The notes beneath the pieces were generated by a model. The model was not told where the DNA came from. It saw nothing but the letters and a program-made list of their open reading frames with translations, and made no database searches. Positions 1 to 7,296 of a stretch of 64,000 nucleotides of DNA are shown here, one piece after another. The stretch lies in the NCBI RefSeq assembly GCF_032121415.1, contig NZ_CP135079.1:6758001-6822000 (forward strand), in the 5' to 3' direction. The position numbers and the translations under genes are program-made. The stretch comes from Streptomyces parvus (lineage in GTDB: Bacteria > Actinomycetota > Actinomycetes > Streptomycetales > Streptomycetaceae). Every line of letters begins with the position of its first letter. The stretch's first letter is position 1.

Positions 1-315
1 GGTGGGGACGTAACGCCAGTAGCCGCTGCCCTCGGCCAGCAGCGACAGCCGCTCCGGCGAGGCGAACCGCAGGGCCGAGACCCGTTCGCCGTCCGCACGT
101 TCCCGCTCGCCCGCGCTCGTCCCGGTCCCCGCCACGGTCAGGAAGGGCAGCACGCGGGTCGCGTACCGGAACCGCTGGGCGGAGCCCGCCGGACCGGGCA
201 GGGGGCTGATCTCGGTGAACCGCAGATCCCACCGCCGGTGCTGGGCGGGGTCCTGGGTCCGCTCCCACAGGCGCTCCGGATCGGTACGGATCAGCGCCTC
301 GATGTACAGCCCCAT
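1..315 (-). CDS. SRPBCC-family protein, 3' part cut by window edge
   Basis: Only the first ~105 residues are visible; the gene runs off the left edge. The start is the ATG at 315, and the protein opens with MGLYIEALIRTDPERLWERT followed by D-P-x-x-H-x-x-W-D. This is the typical beginning of a START/polyketide-cyclase-like (SRPBCC) fold, a helix-grip domain that binds hydrophobic ligands. The ligand cannot be told. Two TetR-like palindromes lie directly upstream (342-407), so the gene is probably under a TetR repressor, perhaps encoded just outside the window. Family assignment is moderate because the C-terminal half is missing. Confidence 0.6.
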   Translation of the reverse strand, partial: MGLYIEALIRTDPERLWERTQDPAQHRRWDLRFTEISPLPGPAGSAQRFRYATRVLPFLTVAGTGTSAGERERADGERVSALRFASPERLSLLAEGSGYWRYVPT

Positions 316-341
316 GCCTGCCCCCGGGTCTTCACGCGTGT

Positions 342-407
342 TTGAGCGAGTGCTCAAGTCCCGCCGCGTTCCAGGACGCTATCAGAGGGGGTTGAGCACT
401 CGCTCAA
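342..407. promoter_or_regulatory. Twin TetR-like operators
   Basis: TTGAGCGAGTGCTCAA at 342-357 and its exact reverse complement TTGAGCACTCGCTCAA at 392-407. Each is itself a TTGAGC-N4-GCTCAA palindrome, centres 50 bp apart. They lie between the SRPBCC start (315) and the stop of the deazaflavin-type gene (428), so they can only serve the leftward SRPBCC gene. The form fits TetR-family operators; the regulator is not in the window. Confidence 0.6.
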
Positions 408-427
408 CCCCCTCGGACAGGTCGTGC

Positions 428-1342
428 TCAGGCTGTGCTCGCGGCGGGGGCCGCCGGAGGCCAGGGCACCTCGGCCAGCAGCGGCAGGATGTGCTCCTCC
501 TCGTAGTCGAGGTGGGCGGTCAGCTCCGCGGTCATCCTGGCCAGTTCGGCACGGAAGCGGTCCGGTTCCGCGATGGCCGCATCGGCCAGCAGGTCCGCGA
601 GCGCCGACTGCACGGCCCCGATGGAGCGGTGCTCCTCCCGCAGTCGGTCGAAGACATCCCGCAGGTGGGGGTGGTAGCCCTCCATCGCGGGGAACATGTG
701 CCCGTCCTCGGCCGTGTGGTGGAACTCCAGCGCCTGGCAGAACGCCAGGCAGCGCTGCCGGATCTGCAGCCCGAGACCGGGGGCGGGCGGTTCGCCGCCG
801 TCCCCGTGCCCGGCCCGCGCGGCGAAGTGCGCCTCGGTCTCGTCGTGCACATGGCGCAGTTGGCCGCGCAACCAGGTGTGCACCTCCAGCAGCTTGTCGG
901 CGAGCGAGGCGATCGGGGGAGCCGCCGCGCCGGGGTCGGGGAGTTCCAGCACCACGACCGGCAGCACCCGGTCGGTGGCGTCCTGGTACTCCGCGTACCC
1001 GGGCGCCTCGGCGACCATCCGGGCGAAGAGCGCGTCGCGCCGGGCCCCTTCGGCGGGTACGGCGATGGAGTCGAATTCTCCGTGCCCCAACTCGACCCGC
1101 ACGGCGGGGTGGGCGAGGAGGTTGCGGTACCAGTCGGGATGGAGCGGTGCGCCGAGGTTGGAGGCGACGACGAGGAGTCGGCGGCCGTCGCGGACGTAGC
1201 CGAGCGGTGTGGTGTGCGGCTTCCCGGAGCGGGCGCCGGTGGTGGTGAGCAGGAGGAGGTCGGAGCCCTCGAAGGGGCCGCCGACCTTCCCCGCGTTGGC
1301 ACGGAATTCGGTGATGACGGACTGCTGGAAGGTCTGGGGCAT
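428..1342 (-). CDS. Deazaflavin (F420)-dependent nitroreductase-type oxidoreductase fused to hemerythrin domain
   Basis: 304 aa in two parts. Residues ~1-140 resemble the deazaflavin-dependent nitroreductase (Ddn/DUF385) split-barrel family: the stretch LLLLTTTGARSGKPHTTPLG, then a WYRNLLAHP motif. Residues ~150-295 are a hemerythrin-like four-helix bundle with spaced His/Glu ligands (VHDETEAHF, EFHHTAEDGHMFP, EEHRSIG, DYEEEHILP) that would bind a di-iron centre. The start ATG at 1342 is chosen because MPQTFQ... begins the conserved domain; a GGAG lies about 14 nt upstream and longer in-frame starts have no homology-like sequence. It is a stand-alone gene. The fusion suggests coupling of F420H2 chemistry to O2, NO or iron sensing, which is inference. 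Confidence 0.8.
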   Translation of the reverse strand: MPQTFQQSVITEFRANAGKVGGPFEGSDLLLLTTTGARSGKPHTTPLGYVRDGRRLLVVASNLGAPLHPDWYRNLLAHPAVRVELGHGEFDSIAVPAEGARRDALFARMVAEAPGYAEYQDATDRVLPVVVLELPDPGAAAPPIASLADKLLEVHTWLRGQLRHVHDETEAHFAARAGHGDGGEPPAPGLGLQIRQRCLAFCQALEFHHTAEDGHMFPAMEGYHPHLRDVFDRLREEHRSIGAVQSALADLLADAAIAEPDRFRAELARMTAELTAHLDYEEEHILPLLAEVPWPPAAPAASTA

Positions 1343-1422
1343 GGAGGTTCTGGGTCTCCCGGAAGGAATGCGGGCAGGCGAAGGCCCGGCGTTGCGGAGT
1401 GCCGGCCGCGAGGCGCCCAAGG

Positions 1423-1486
1423 CAGGAGCGCCCAGAGGCGGGAACGCTCAAGGGCAGGGGCGCTCAAGGGCGGAGATGCTCAGGGG
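1423..1486. repeat. Four imperfect 16-bp tandem repeats upstream of the F420/hemerythrin gene
   Basis: Units CAGGAGCGCCCAGAGG, CGGGAACGCTCAAGGG, CAGGGGCGCTCAAGGG and CGGAGATGCTCAGGGG follow each other without spacer; a weaker 14-bp unit precedes them. The period of 16 is not a multiple of three and no convincing gene covers the 1343-1701 gap, so this is non-coding. It sits 81-144 bp upstream of the leftward start at 1342. The rest of the gap has a second short direct repeat, GGGCGGACAACG, at 1627 and 1642. Confidence 0.65.
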
Positions 1487-1701
1487 CAGGGGGCGGTGAA
1501 TGGACTCATGGCGTCATCCCTGGAAGAAGGTGCTGGCTTGACCGCCGGCCGGCCCAGATCTCATTGACCGACGTCACGCTGCACGGACGGTATGAGAACC
1601 CGATCCGCTCGTCGCTGTCAACGCGGGGGCGGACAACGGCAGGGCGGACAACGCCGGAAATCGCGTTGCCCGCCCTGCGGAAGCCTGCGACGCTTCCGGC
1701 C

Positions 1702-2001
1702 ATGCCCTTGGAACGACAGCCCCTTGCGCCACTGCCCCGGACCCCTCGTACGCACCCGGTGGAGGCGCTCTTCTCGCACGGCCGCCTGGTCGCGATCCCG
1801 CGCAAGGAGGCCCGCCGGGAGCAGCTGCTCGTGCACCTCGCCGACACGCTGTTCGAGCCGGATCGCCCGTACACCGAGCGCGAGGTGAACGAGGCGCTCC
1901 TCACCGTCCACGAGGACTGCTCCGCGCTGCGCCGCTATCTCGTCGTCGCCGGGCTGCTGGTCCGGCCCCGGGACGGCAGCAGCTACCGCCGCGGACGCTG
2001 A
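1702..2001 (+). CDS. DUF2087 domain protein
   Basis: 99 aa, essentially one DUF2087 domain: F-x-x-G-R-L-V-A-I-P near residue 24, then Y-T-E-R-E-V-N-E, and LRRYLVVAGLL close to the end. This small winged-helix-like domain often stands alone or at the C-terminus of ArsR/GNAT-type regulators, so a nucleic-acid-related role is possible but not shown. The ATG at 1702 has no clear Shine-Dalgarno. A later GTG (VEALFSHGRL) would still keep the domain, so the start is uncertain. Confidence 0.72.
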   Translation: MPLERQPLAPLPRTPRTHPVEALFSHGRLVAIPRKEARREQLLVHLADTLFEPDRPYTEREVNEALLTVHEDCSALRRYLVVAGLLVRPRDGSSYRRGR

Positions 2002-2040
2002 CCGGCAGAGACTGCCGGCGCGACATCCCACCGCACCAGG

Positions 2041-2874
2041 TCAGTTGAAGATGTCGGGGTCCAGGCCGGTGCGCATGCCCCGGTCCAGGGCGGCGACGGC
2101 GTCCATCTCCGCGGCCGACAGCTCGAAGTCGAAGACGTCGATGTTCTGCCGGATCCGCTCGGGCGTGACCGACTTCGGGATCACGATGTTGCCGAGCTGG
2201 AGGTGCCAGCGCAGGACCACCTGGGCCGGGGACCTGCCGTGCCGCTCCGCGATGGAGACGAGGGCCTCCTCCTTGAGCAGGGCGCCCTGGGCCAGCGGGC
2301 TCCAGGCCTCGGTGGCGATGCCGTGCTCGGCGTGGAAGGCGCGCACGTCGGTCTGCTGAAGGCCCGGGTGCAGCTCGATCTGGTTGACGGCGGGGACGAG
2401 CGTGCCCGTCTCCAGCACCCTCCTCAGGTGGGCGGGCTGGAAGTTGGAGACCCCGGCCGCCCGGATCCGGCCGTCGGCGGCCAGCTTCTCCAGGGCGCGC
2501 CAGCTCTCCGGGTACAGGTCGTGGGCGGGCGTCGGCCAGTGGATCAGGTAGAGGTCCACGTGATCGAGGCCGAGCTTGGCCAGGCTCGCGTCGAACGCGG
2601 CGAGCGTGGCCTCGTAGCCCTGGTCGGCGTTCCACAGCTTGGTCGTGACGAACAGCTCCTCGCGGGGGATCCCGGAGGCGGCCAGCGCCCGGCCGACGCC
2701 GGCCTCGTTGCCGTAGATCGCCGCGGTGTCGATGGACCGGTAGCCGGCCTCCAGCGCGGCGGAGACGGCGGCGGTGGTCTCGTCGTCGGGCACCTGGAAG
2801 ACGCCGAAGCCGAGTTGGGGGATGGTCACGCCGTTGTTGAGCGTGACGGTGGGAACGGTGGGGGCGGTGGGCAT
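2041..2874 (-). CDS. Aldo/keto reductase
   Basis: 277 aa NADPH-dependent AKR of the 2,5-diketo-D-gluconate reductase type. The catalytic tetrad is complete: D49 (SIDTA), Y54 (IYGNEAGVG), K79 (TTKLW) and H112 (LIHWP). The phosphate-binding end IPKSVTPERIRQN is present near residue 230. The start at 2874 has GGAAGG upstream at good spacing, and the length fits the family. Cytosolic. Divergent from the peptidase at 3102, with a 227-bp AT-richer promoter region between. The substrate is a small aldehyde or ketone, not definable here. Confidence 0.93.
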   Translation of the reverse strand: MPTAPTVPTVTLNNGVTIPQLGFGVFQVPDDETTAAVSAALEAGYRSIDTAAIYGNEAGVGRALAASGIPREELFVTTKLWNADQGYEATLAAFDASLAKLGLDHVDLYLIHWPTPAHDLYPESWRALEKLAADGRIRAAGVSNFQPAHLRRVLETGTLVPAVNQIELHPGLQQTDVRAFHAEHGIATEAWSPLAQGALLKEEALVSIAERHGRSPAQVVLRWHLQLGNIVIPKSVTPERIRQNIDVFDFELSAAEMDAVAALDRGMRTGLDPDIFN

Positions 2875-2949
2875 GAAGGGCCTTCCGTGGCGCGGTGCGC
2901 GCCGATATGAGCGGCGCACGACGTTTACTGGCGTCAACAACAATTGCGC

Positions 2950-2976
2950 ACGCGGGTTATATGCAAACGCGGGCTA
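2950..2976. promoter_or_regulatory. Direct repeat in divergent promoter region
   Basis: ACGCGGGTTA (2950-2959) and ACGCGGGCTA (2967-2976) are direct repeats with a 17-bp period in the 2875-3101 intergenic region, which is less GC-rich than its surroundings. On the minus strand TTGTTGACG lies nearby and could be the -35 of the aldo/keto reductase gene. A regulator site is plausible, not shown. Confidence 0.4.
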
Positions 2977-3101
2977 AGGGGTGAGGCGTCGCAGGTCGCC
3001 GCCCCGCCCGCGGGCACGCCCCCTGCGCCGGACCGGGGCGGTCATGTGCTGGACTGGCGCTTTCGCCCGGATCGGCCAGCACCCCGGATTCAGGAGTTCT
3101 T

Positions 3102-4397
3102 GTGAGCAGTTACCGGCAGCCCGGCGTCGTCCTCACCGACCGCCGCTTCACCGTGCCCCTCGACCACAGCGACCCCGGCGGCGAGCAGATCGAGGTCTAC
3201 GGCCGGGAAGCGGTCGCCGCCTCCCGGGCTGGCGAAGAACTGCCCTGGCTGGTCTACCTGGAGGGCGGCCCCGGCTTCGGCGCACGCCGCTTCGTCGGTA
3301 CGGAGGCCTGGCTCGGCCGGGCCCTGCGCGAGTTCCGGGTGCTGCTCCTCGACCAGCGGGGGACCGGTCTCTCCACCCCGGCCAACCGGCAGACCCTGCC
3401 GCTGCGCGGCGGCCCGCGCGAGCAGGCCGACTACCTCGCCCACTTCCGCTCCGACTCCATCGTCCGCGACTGCGAGCTGATCCGGCCGCAGCTCACCGGC
3501 GGAGCGCCCTGGACCGTCCTCGGCCAGTCCTTCGGCGGCTTCTGCGCCGTCCGCTATCTCTCCGCCGCCCCGGAAGGGCTGAAGGAGGTCCTGATCACCG
3601 GCGGTCTGCCTTCGCTGGACGCGCACGCGGACGACGTCTACCGGGCCGCGTACCCCCGCATCGAGCGGAAGGTCGCCGCCCATTACGCCCGCTACCCGCA
3701 GGATGTCGAGCGCGCCCGCGCGATCGCCGCGTACCTCGCCGAACACCGGCCCGAGAGTGCCGGACACCGGCTCACCCCCGAGGGCTTCCAGTCGCTCGGC
3801 ATCATGCTCGGCTCCGGCAGCGGCAGCCACCAGCTCCACTACCTGCTGGAGAACGCGTTCGTCCGCACCCCGCACGGCACCGAACTCTCCGACGCCTTCC
3901 AGGAAGCGATGCGCACCGCCTCCTCCTTCGCCGGGCACCCGCTCTACGCCCTGCTGCACGAGGCCATCTACGGGCAGGGCGAGCGCGCCACGGGATGGGC
4001 GGCGACACGCGTACGGGCAGAGTTCCCGCAGTTCGACGCGGCGACCGCGCTGAAGGGCGGCGGCCCGGTCCTCTTCACCGGCGAGACCATCCACCCCTGG
4101 CACTTCGACGTCGACCCGGCGCTGCGCCCGCTGCGCGAGACCGCCGAACTCCTCGCGCAGCGCACCGACTGGCCGGTGCTGTACGACCCCGAGCGGCTCG
4201 CCGCCAACGAGGTTCCGGTCGCCGCGGCCGTCTACCACGACGACATGTACGTCGAGACGGCTGACTCGCTGCGCACGGCGGCGGCGATCCGGGGGCTGCG
4301 GACCTGGGTGACGAACGAGTACGAGCACGACGGGGTCCGGGCGGGCGGGCCCCGGGTCCTGGACCGGCTGCTCTCCCTGGTGCGCGACGAGGCCTGA
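3102..4397 (+). CDS. Alpha/beta-hydrolase, S33 proline-iminopeptidase-like
   Basis: 431 aa cytosolic serine hydrolase. The oxyanion motif GGPG (residues 55-58), DQRGTGLS, and nucleophile elbow GQSFGG (S143) are those of S33 prolyl aminopeptidases, which cleave N-terminal proline from peptides. A late His in NEYEHDG fits the triad. The GTG at 3102 is the start, with CAGGAG 6 nt upstream. No signal peptide. Stand-alone; its end converges on the rhodanese gene with a GC-rich hairpin between them. Confidence 0.88.
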   Translation: MSSYRQPGVVLTDRRFTVPLDHSDPGGEQIEVYGREAVAASRAGEELPWLVYLEGGPGFGARRFVGTEAWLGRALREFRVLLLDQRGTGLSTPANRQTLPLRGGPREQADYLAHFRSDSIVRDCELIRPQLTGGAPWTVLGQSFGGFCAVRYLSAAPEGLKEVLITGGLPSLDAHADDVYRAAYPRIERKVAAHYARYPQDVERARAIAAYLAEHRPESAGHRLTPEGFQSLGIMLGSGSGSHQLHYLLENAFVRTPHGTELSDAFQEAMRTASSFAGHPLYALLHEAIYGQGERATGWAATRVRAEFPQFDAATALKGGGPVLFTGETIHPWHFDVDPALRPLRETAELLAQRTDWPVLYDPERLAANEVPVAAAVYHDDMYVETADSLRTAAAIRGLRTWVTNEYEHDGVRAGGPRVLDRLLSLVRDEA

Positions 4398-4412
4398 TCC
4401 GGACGGGTCCCC

Positions 4413-4439
4413 GGGGCCGGTCGCGGACCGGCCGGCCCC
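4413..4439. terminator. Hairpin between convergent genes
   Basis: GGCCGGTC - GCG - GACCGGCC (8-bp stem, 3-nt loop) extended by GGGG/CCCC across a small bulge. It lies between the peptidase stop (4397) and the rhodanese stop (4446). No T-tract, as is common for high-GC actinomycete terminators. Confidence 0.5.
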
Positions 4440-4445
4440 GTGGGA

Positions 4446-5018
4446 TCAGCGCTGGAGCTCCTCCAGCGTGGCGTCCAGGTCGCCGGCGGAACGCGGGGCC
4501 CGGTTGTGCGGCAGCTTCGAGAGGACCGCCGCCATTCCGCAGGTGTTGCTGAGCGCCGAGTAGACCAGGCCCGTGCCGACGCCCGCTGAGAGCCAGCGCG
4601 CGGCCGGGAAGCGGATGCCCGCCACCAGCCCCGCCACCACCAGCGAGCCCGCCGCGAGCCGCACCTGGCGCTCCATGGCCCACGTGGTGCGCGCGCCCTC
4701 GGGGCGGTCCAGGCCGCGGCCGTCGCCCTCCCAGGCGGACGTGCCGCCGGTCAGCGTCACGGCCTCGATGTCCGCGCCCGCGAGGATCTCGCAGGCCCGC
4801 GTGGACCGGACCCCGGAGGCGCACACCACCAGCAGCGAACCGCGTGCGGAGGCCGACTTCAGCGCGGGCAGCGCGTCCGGCAGCTTGTCGAGCGGGATGT
4901 TCAGGGCGCCGGGTACATGCCCGGCGGCGTACTCGCCCGGAGCCCGCACGTCGATCACGGTGAACTCCTCCAGACGGGCTGCGGCCTGGGCGGGGGAGAG
5001 GGAAGCGGGGCTGGGCAC
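4446..5018 (-). CDS. Membrane-anchored rhodanese (YgaP-like)
   Basis: 190 aa. Residues 1-105 form a rhodanese domain: IDVRAPGEYAAGHVPGALNI and the active-site loop CASGVRS, whose Cys would carry the persulfide. Residues ~115-190 are a hydrophobic DUF2892-type tail with two membrane segments around LAAGSLVVAGLVAG and LSAGVGTGLVYSAL, then CGMAAVL. This is the YgaP layout: a sulfurtransferase held at the inner face of the membrane. Start GTG at 5018 with AAAGGA upstream. Single gene. Confidence 0.88.
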   Translation of the reverse strand: MPSPASLSPAQAAARLEEFTVIDVRAPGEYAAGHVPGALNIPLDKLPDALPALKSASARGSLLVVCASGVRSTRACEILAGADIEAVTLTGGTSAWEGDGRGLDRPEGARTTWAMERQVRLAAGSLVVAGLVAGIRFPAARWLSAGVGTGLVYSALSNTCGMAAVLSKLPHNRAPRSAGDLDATLEELQR

Positions 5019-5090
5019 GAGGCAGGTCCTTTCGTTCGCCGGACTCCAGCGTCGCACGCCCGCCGCCGGAGCCGGCGGTAGCCTGCCCGT

Positions 5091-5544
5091 ATGACGCCGC
5101 GGCGACTCGAACCGGTGCCCGGCGACTGGCAGCGCGCCCCGGCCGTGGTCGCCCACGTCACGCTCAACCACCGGGACATCTGGGGCGGGGTCGCCTGGAA
5201 CACCCCCGACCACCGCGCGGTCGGGTGCGCCACCCTGGACGCCGTCGTCGACGCGGGCAACCGCTGGATCCTCCCGGAACTCGGCGAGCAGGGACTCCAG
5301 CCGTGGGACGGGGTGTGCTGGACCGCCGTGGCGGGCAGCGGCCGGCCCACCCGCGCGGTCGACGCGACGGCCGGCCTCGAACGCGCGGTCCGGTCCCTGC
5401 TGGAGCACCGTACGTACATCGAGGCGCTGACCCAGGAGGGCCCCGAGCGGTACTGCCGGACCTTCCTCACCGGCATGGCCGAGGCCGCAGCCGAGCGGTT
5501 CGGGCGGCCGGCCCGCGGTCACCTTCGAGGTCTTCGCCCGGTAA
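5091..5544 (+). pseudogene. Remnant of a PIG-L (LmbE-like) deacetylase
   Basis: An apparently open 160-codon frame reads like the C-terminal half of a PIG-L N-acetylglucosaminyl deacetylase: NTPDHRAVGCATLDAVVDAG, NRWILPEL, then AVDATAGLERAVRSLLEHR and YCRTFLTGMAE. The N-terminal half that should carry the metal-binding P-H-P-D-D motif is absent; only ~70 bp separate this gene from the rhodanese start. Near 5505 one extra C appears to have been inserted: removing it gives F-G-G-R-P-A-V-T-F-E-V-F-A-R and a stop at 5542-5544, a natural family ending, whereas the present frame runs on to 5573 in unrelated sequence. 5' truncation plus a frameshift argue for a decayed gene. Confidence 0.65.
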
Positions 5545-5569
5545 GCGGGTCGCCGCGCGAGTTGTCCGG

Positions 5570-5598
5570 TTGACAAAACGGGTTGCCGATTCTGCAAT
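5570..5598 (+). promoter_or_regulatory. Promoter for leaderless XRE gene
   Basis: TTGACA (5570-5575), 17-bp spacer, TGCAAT (5593-5598), then 6 nt to the ATG at 5605. No Shine-Dalgarno precedes that ATG, so transcription probably begins at or next to the start codon. Inferred from spacing. Confidence 0.55.
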
Positions 5599-5604
5599 GG
5601 CCCG

Positions 5605-6201
5605 ATGAAGGAACACGACCGGGACGATCCGGAACTGGAGTCCGTCCTCTCCGGCGTCGGCCCCCGACTGCGCCGGCTGCGCAAGGACCGCGGGGTGACC
5701 CTCGCCGCCCTTTCGGCCGCCACCGGCATCTCCGTCTCCACCCTCTCCCGGCTGGAGTCCGGCGGCCGCCGCCCCAGCCTCGAACTGATGCTGCCGATCG
5801 CCCGCGCCCACGAGGTGCCGCTCGACGACCTCGTGGGCGCCGCACCGGTCGGCGACCCCCGGGTGCGGGCCAAGCCGATCGTGCAGCACGGCCGGACCAT
5901 GCTGCCGCTGACCGCCCGGCCGGGCGGCCTCCAGGCGTACAAGCTGATCCAGGAGCCGGGCGGCGGCCCGCCGGAGCAGCGCACGCACGAGGGGTACGAG
6001 TGGCTGTTCGTGCTCTCCGGGAAGCTGCGGCTGCTGCTGGCCGAACACGACCTGGTGCTGGAGCCGGGGGAGGCGGCCGAGTTCGACACCCGCCTGCCGC
6101 ACTGGTTCGGCCCGGCCGAGGACGAGCGGGTGGAGTTCCTCAGCCTCTTCGGCCCGCAGGGCGAGCGCATGCACGTACGGGCGAAGCCCAAGCGCGGCTG
6201 A
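5605..6201 (+). CDS. XRE-family regulator with C-terminal cupin sensor
   Basis: 198 aa one-component regulator. Residues ~17-72 are an XRE/Cro helix-turn-helix (GPRLRRLRKDRGVTLAAL, ISVSTLSRLESGGRRPS). Residues ~110-190 are a cupin_2 barrel (THEGYEWLFVLSGKLRLLL, LEPGEAAEFDTRLPHWFGP) that binds a small ligand or metal. Probably leaderless: a -10-like TGCAAT lies 6 nt before the ATG and there is no Shine-Dalgarno. Its target is not evident; candidates are its own promoter and the neighbouring PIG-L remnant, which would then be a lost target gene. Confidence 0.9.
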   Translation: MKEHDRDDPELESVLSGVGPRLRRLRKDRGVTLAALSAATGISVSTLSRLESGGRRPSLELMLPIARAHEVPLDDLVGAAPVGDPRVRAKPIVQHGRTMLPLTARPGGLQAYKLIQEPGGGPPEQRTHEGYEWLFVLSGKLRLLLAEHDLVLEPGEAAEFDTRLPHWFGPAEDERVEFLSLFGPQGERMHVRAKPKRG

Positions 6202-6234
6202 GGCCCGGAGCCTCCCGGGGTCGGGGGCGGGGTG

Positions 6235-6264
6235 TTCCCAGATCGGCAAGCGACCGCTTAGTAT
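6235..6264 (+). promoter_or_regulatory. Promoter and operator of the acyl-CoA dehydrogenase operon
   Basis: TAGTAT (6259-6264) is a good -10. The palindrome AAGCG-AC-CGCTT (6248-6259) abuts it, so a bound repressor would block the polymerase. The AAGCG-N2-CGCTT type is seen at TetR-family operators of fatty-acid and acyl-CoA genes. No regulator gene is adjacent. Confidence 0.55.
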
Positions 6265-6330
6265 GCGGCGCAGCAGTGGTAATGCCGACCGCCCCGGCGG
6301 TTGATGCCGACAGTGTTGTGGAGGCCCCTC

Positions 6331-7296
6331 ATGCAGGCATGGCGAGTGCACCGGAACGGTGAGCCGGGCGAGGTGATGCGGCTGGAGGAGACGGACCGGC
6401 CCACGCCCGGCGACGGGCAGGTGCTCGTCGAGGTCCGCGCGGCGAACGTCAACTTCCCCGACGCCCTGCTCTGCCGGGGCCAGTACCAGGTGAGGCCGCC
6501 GCTGCCGTTCACCCCTGGCGTCGAGGTGTGCGGCACCACCGAGGACGGGCGGCGGGTCCTCGCCACCCCCGCCCTGCCCCACGGCGGCTTCGCCGACCAC
6601 GTGGTCGCGGACGAGGCGGCCCTGCTGCCCGCACCCGACGCCCTGGACGACGCCGAAGCGGCCGCCCTGCACATCGGCTACCAGACCGGATGGTTCGGCC
6701 TGCACCGCCGCGCCCGCCTCCAGCCCGGCGAGACCCTCCTCGTCCACGCGGCGGCCGGCGGCGTCGGCAGCGCCGCCGTCCAGCTCGGCAAGGCCGCGGG
6801 CGCGAAGGTCATCGGCGTCGTCGGCGGCCCCGAGAAGGCGGCCGTCGCCCGCGCGCTCGGCTGCGACCTGGTCATCGACCGGCGCAGCGAGGACATCGTC
6901 GCCGCCGTGAAGGAAGCCACCGGCGGGCGCGGCGCGGACGTCGTCTACGACCCGGTCGGCGGCGACGCGTACGCCAAGTCCACCAAGTGCGTCGCCTTCG
7001 AGGGCCGCATCCTCGTCGTCGGCTTCGCCAGCGGCGTCATCCCCGCCCCGGCCCTCGGCCACGCCCTGGTGAAGAACTACTCGGTCGTCGGACTGCACTG
7101 GGGCCTCTACAACACCAAGGACCCGGCCGCCGTCCGCGCCTGCCATCAGGAGCTGACCGAACTCGCGGAGCAGGGCATCGTCAAACCCCTGATCAGCGAG
7201 CGTGTCGCCATGGACGGCGCCGCCGACGCCGTCCAGCGCGTCGCCGACGGCACCAGCACCGGCCGCATCGTCGTCCTGCCCGGAGGCGGCCGATGA
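6331..7296 (+). CDS. NADPH:quinone oxidoreductase, zinc-free MDR family
   Basis: 321 aa medium-chain reductase. N-terminal GroES-like domain (VEVRAANVNFPDALLCRGQY) and Rossmann domain with AAAGGVGSAAVQLGKAAGAK near residue 140. No zinc cysteines, as in quinone reductase/crotonyl-type members. Start ATG 6331 rather than the upstream ATG at 6301, because GGAGG (6320-6324) sits 6 nt before it. First gene of a three-gene operon with two acyl-CoA dehydrogenases, overlapping the next by 4 bp, which suggests a redox step in acyl-CoA or branched-chain metabolism. Confidence 0.88.
   Translation: MQAWRVHRNGEPGEVMRLEETDRPTPGDGQVLVEVRAANVNFPDALLCRGQYQVRPPLPFTPGVEVCGTTEDGRRVLATPALPHGGFADHVVADEAALLPAPDALDDAEAAALHIGYQTGWFGLHRRARLQPGETLLVHAAAGGVGSAAVQLGKAAGAKVIGVVGGPEKAAVARALGCDLVIDRRSEDIVAAVKEATGGRGADVVYDPVGGDAYAKSTKCVAFEGRILVVGFASGVIPAPALGHALVKNYSVVGLHWGLYNTKDPAAVRACHQELTELAEQGIVKPLISERVAMDGAADAVQRVADGTSTGRIVVLPGGGR

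Noticed and set aside
5091-5573. Intact 160-aa hypothetical protein
   Set aside because: The C-terminal 20 residues are out of frame with the PIG-L ending and the family's N-terminal half is missing.
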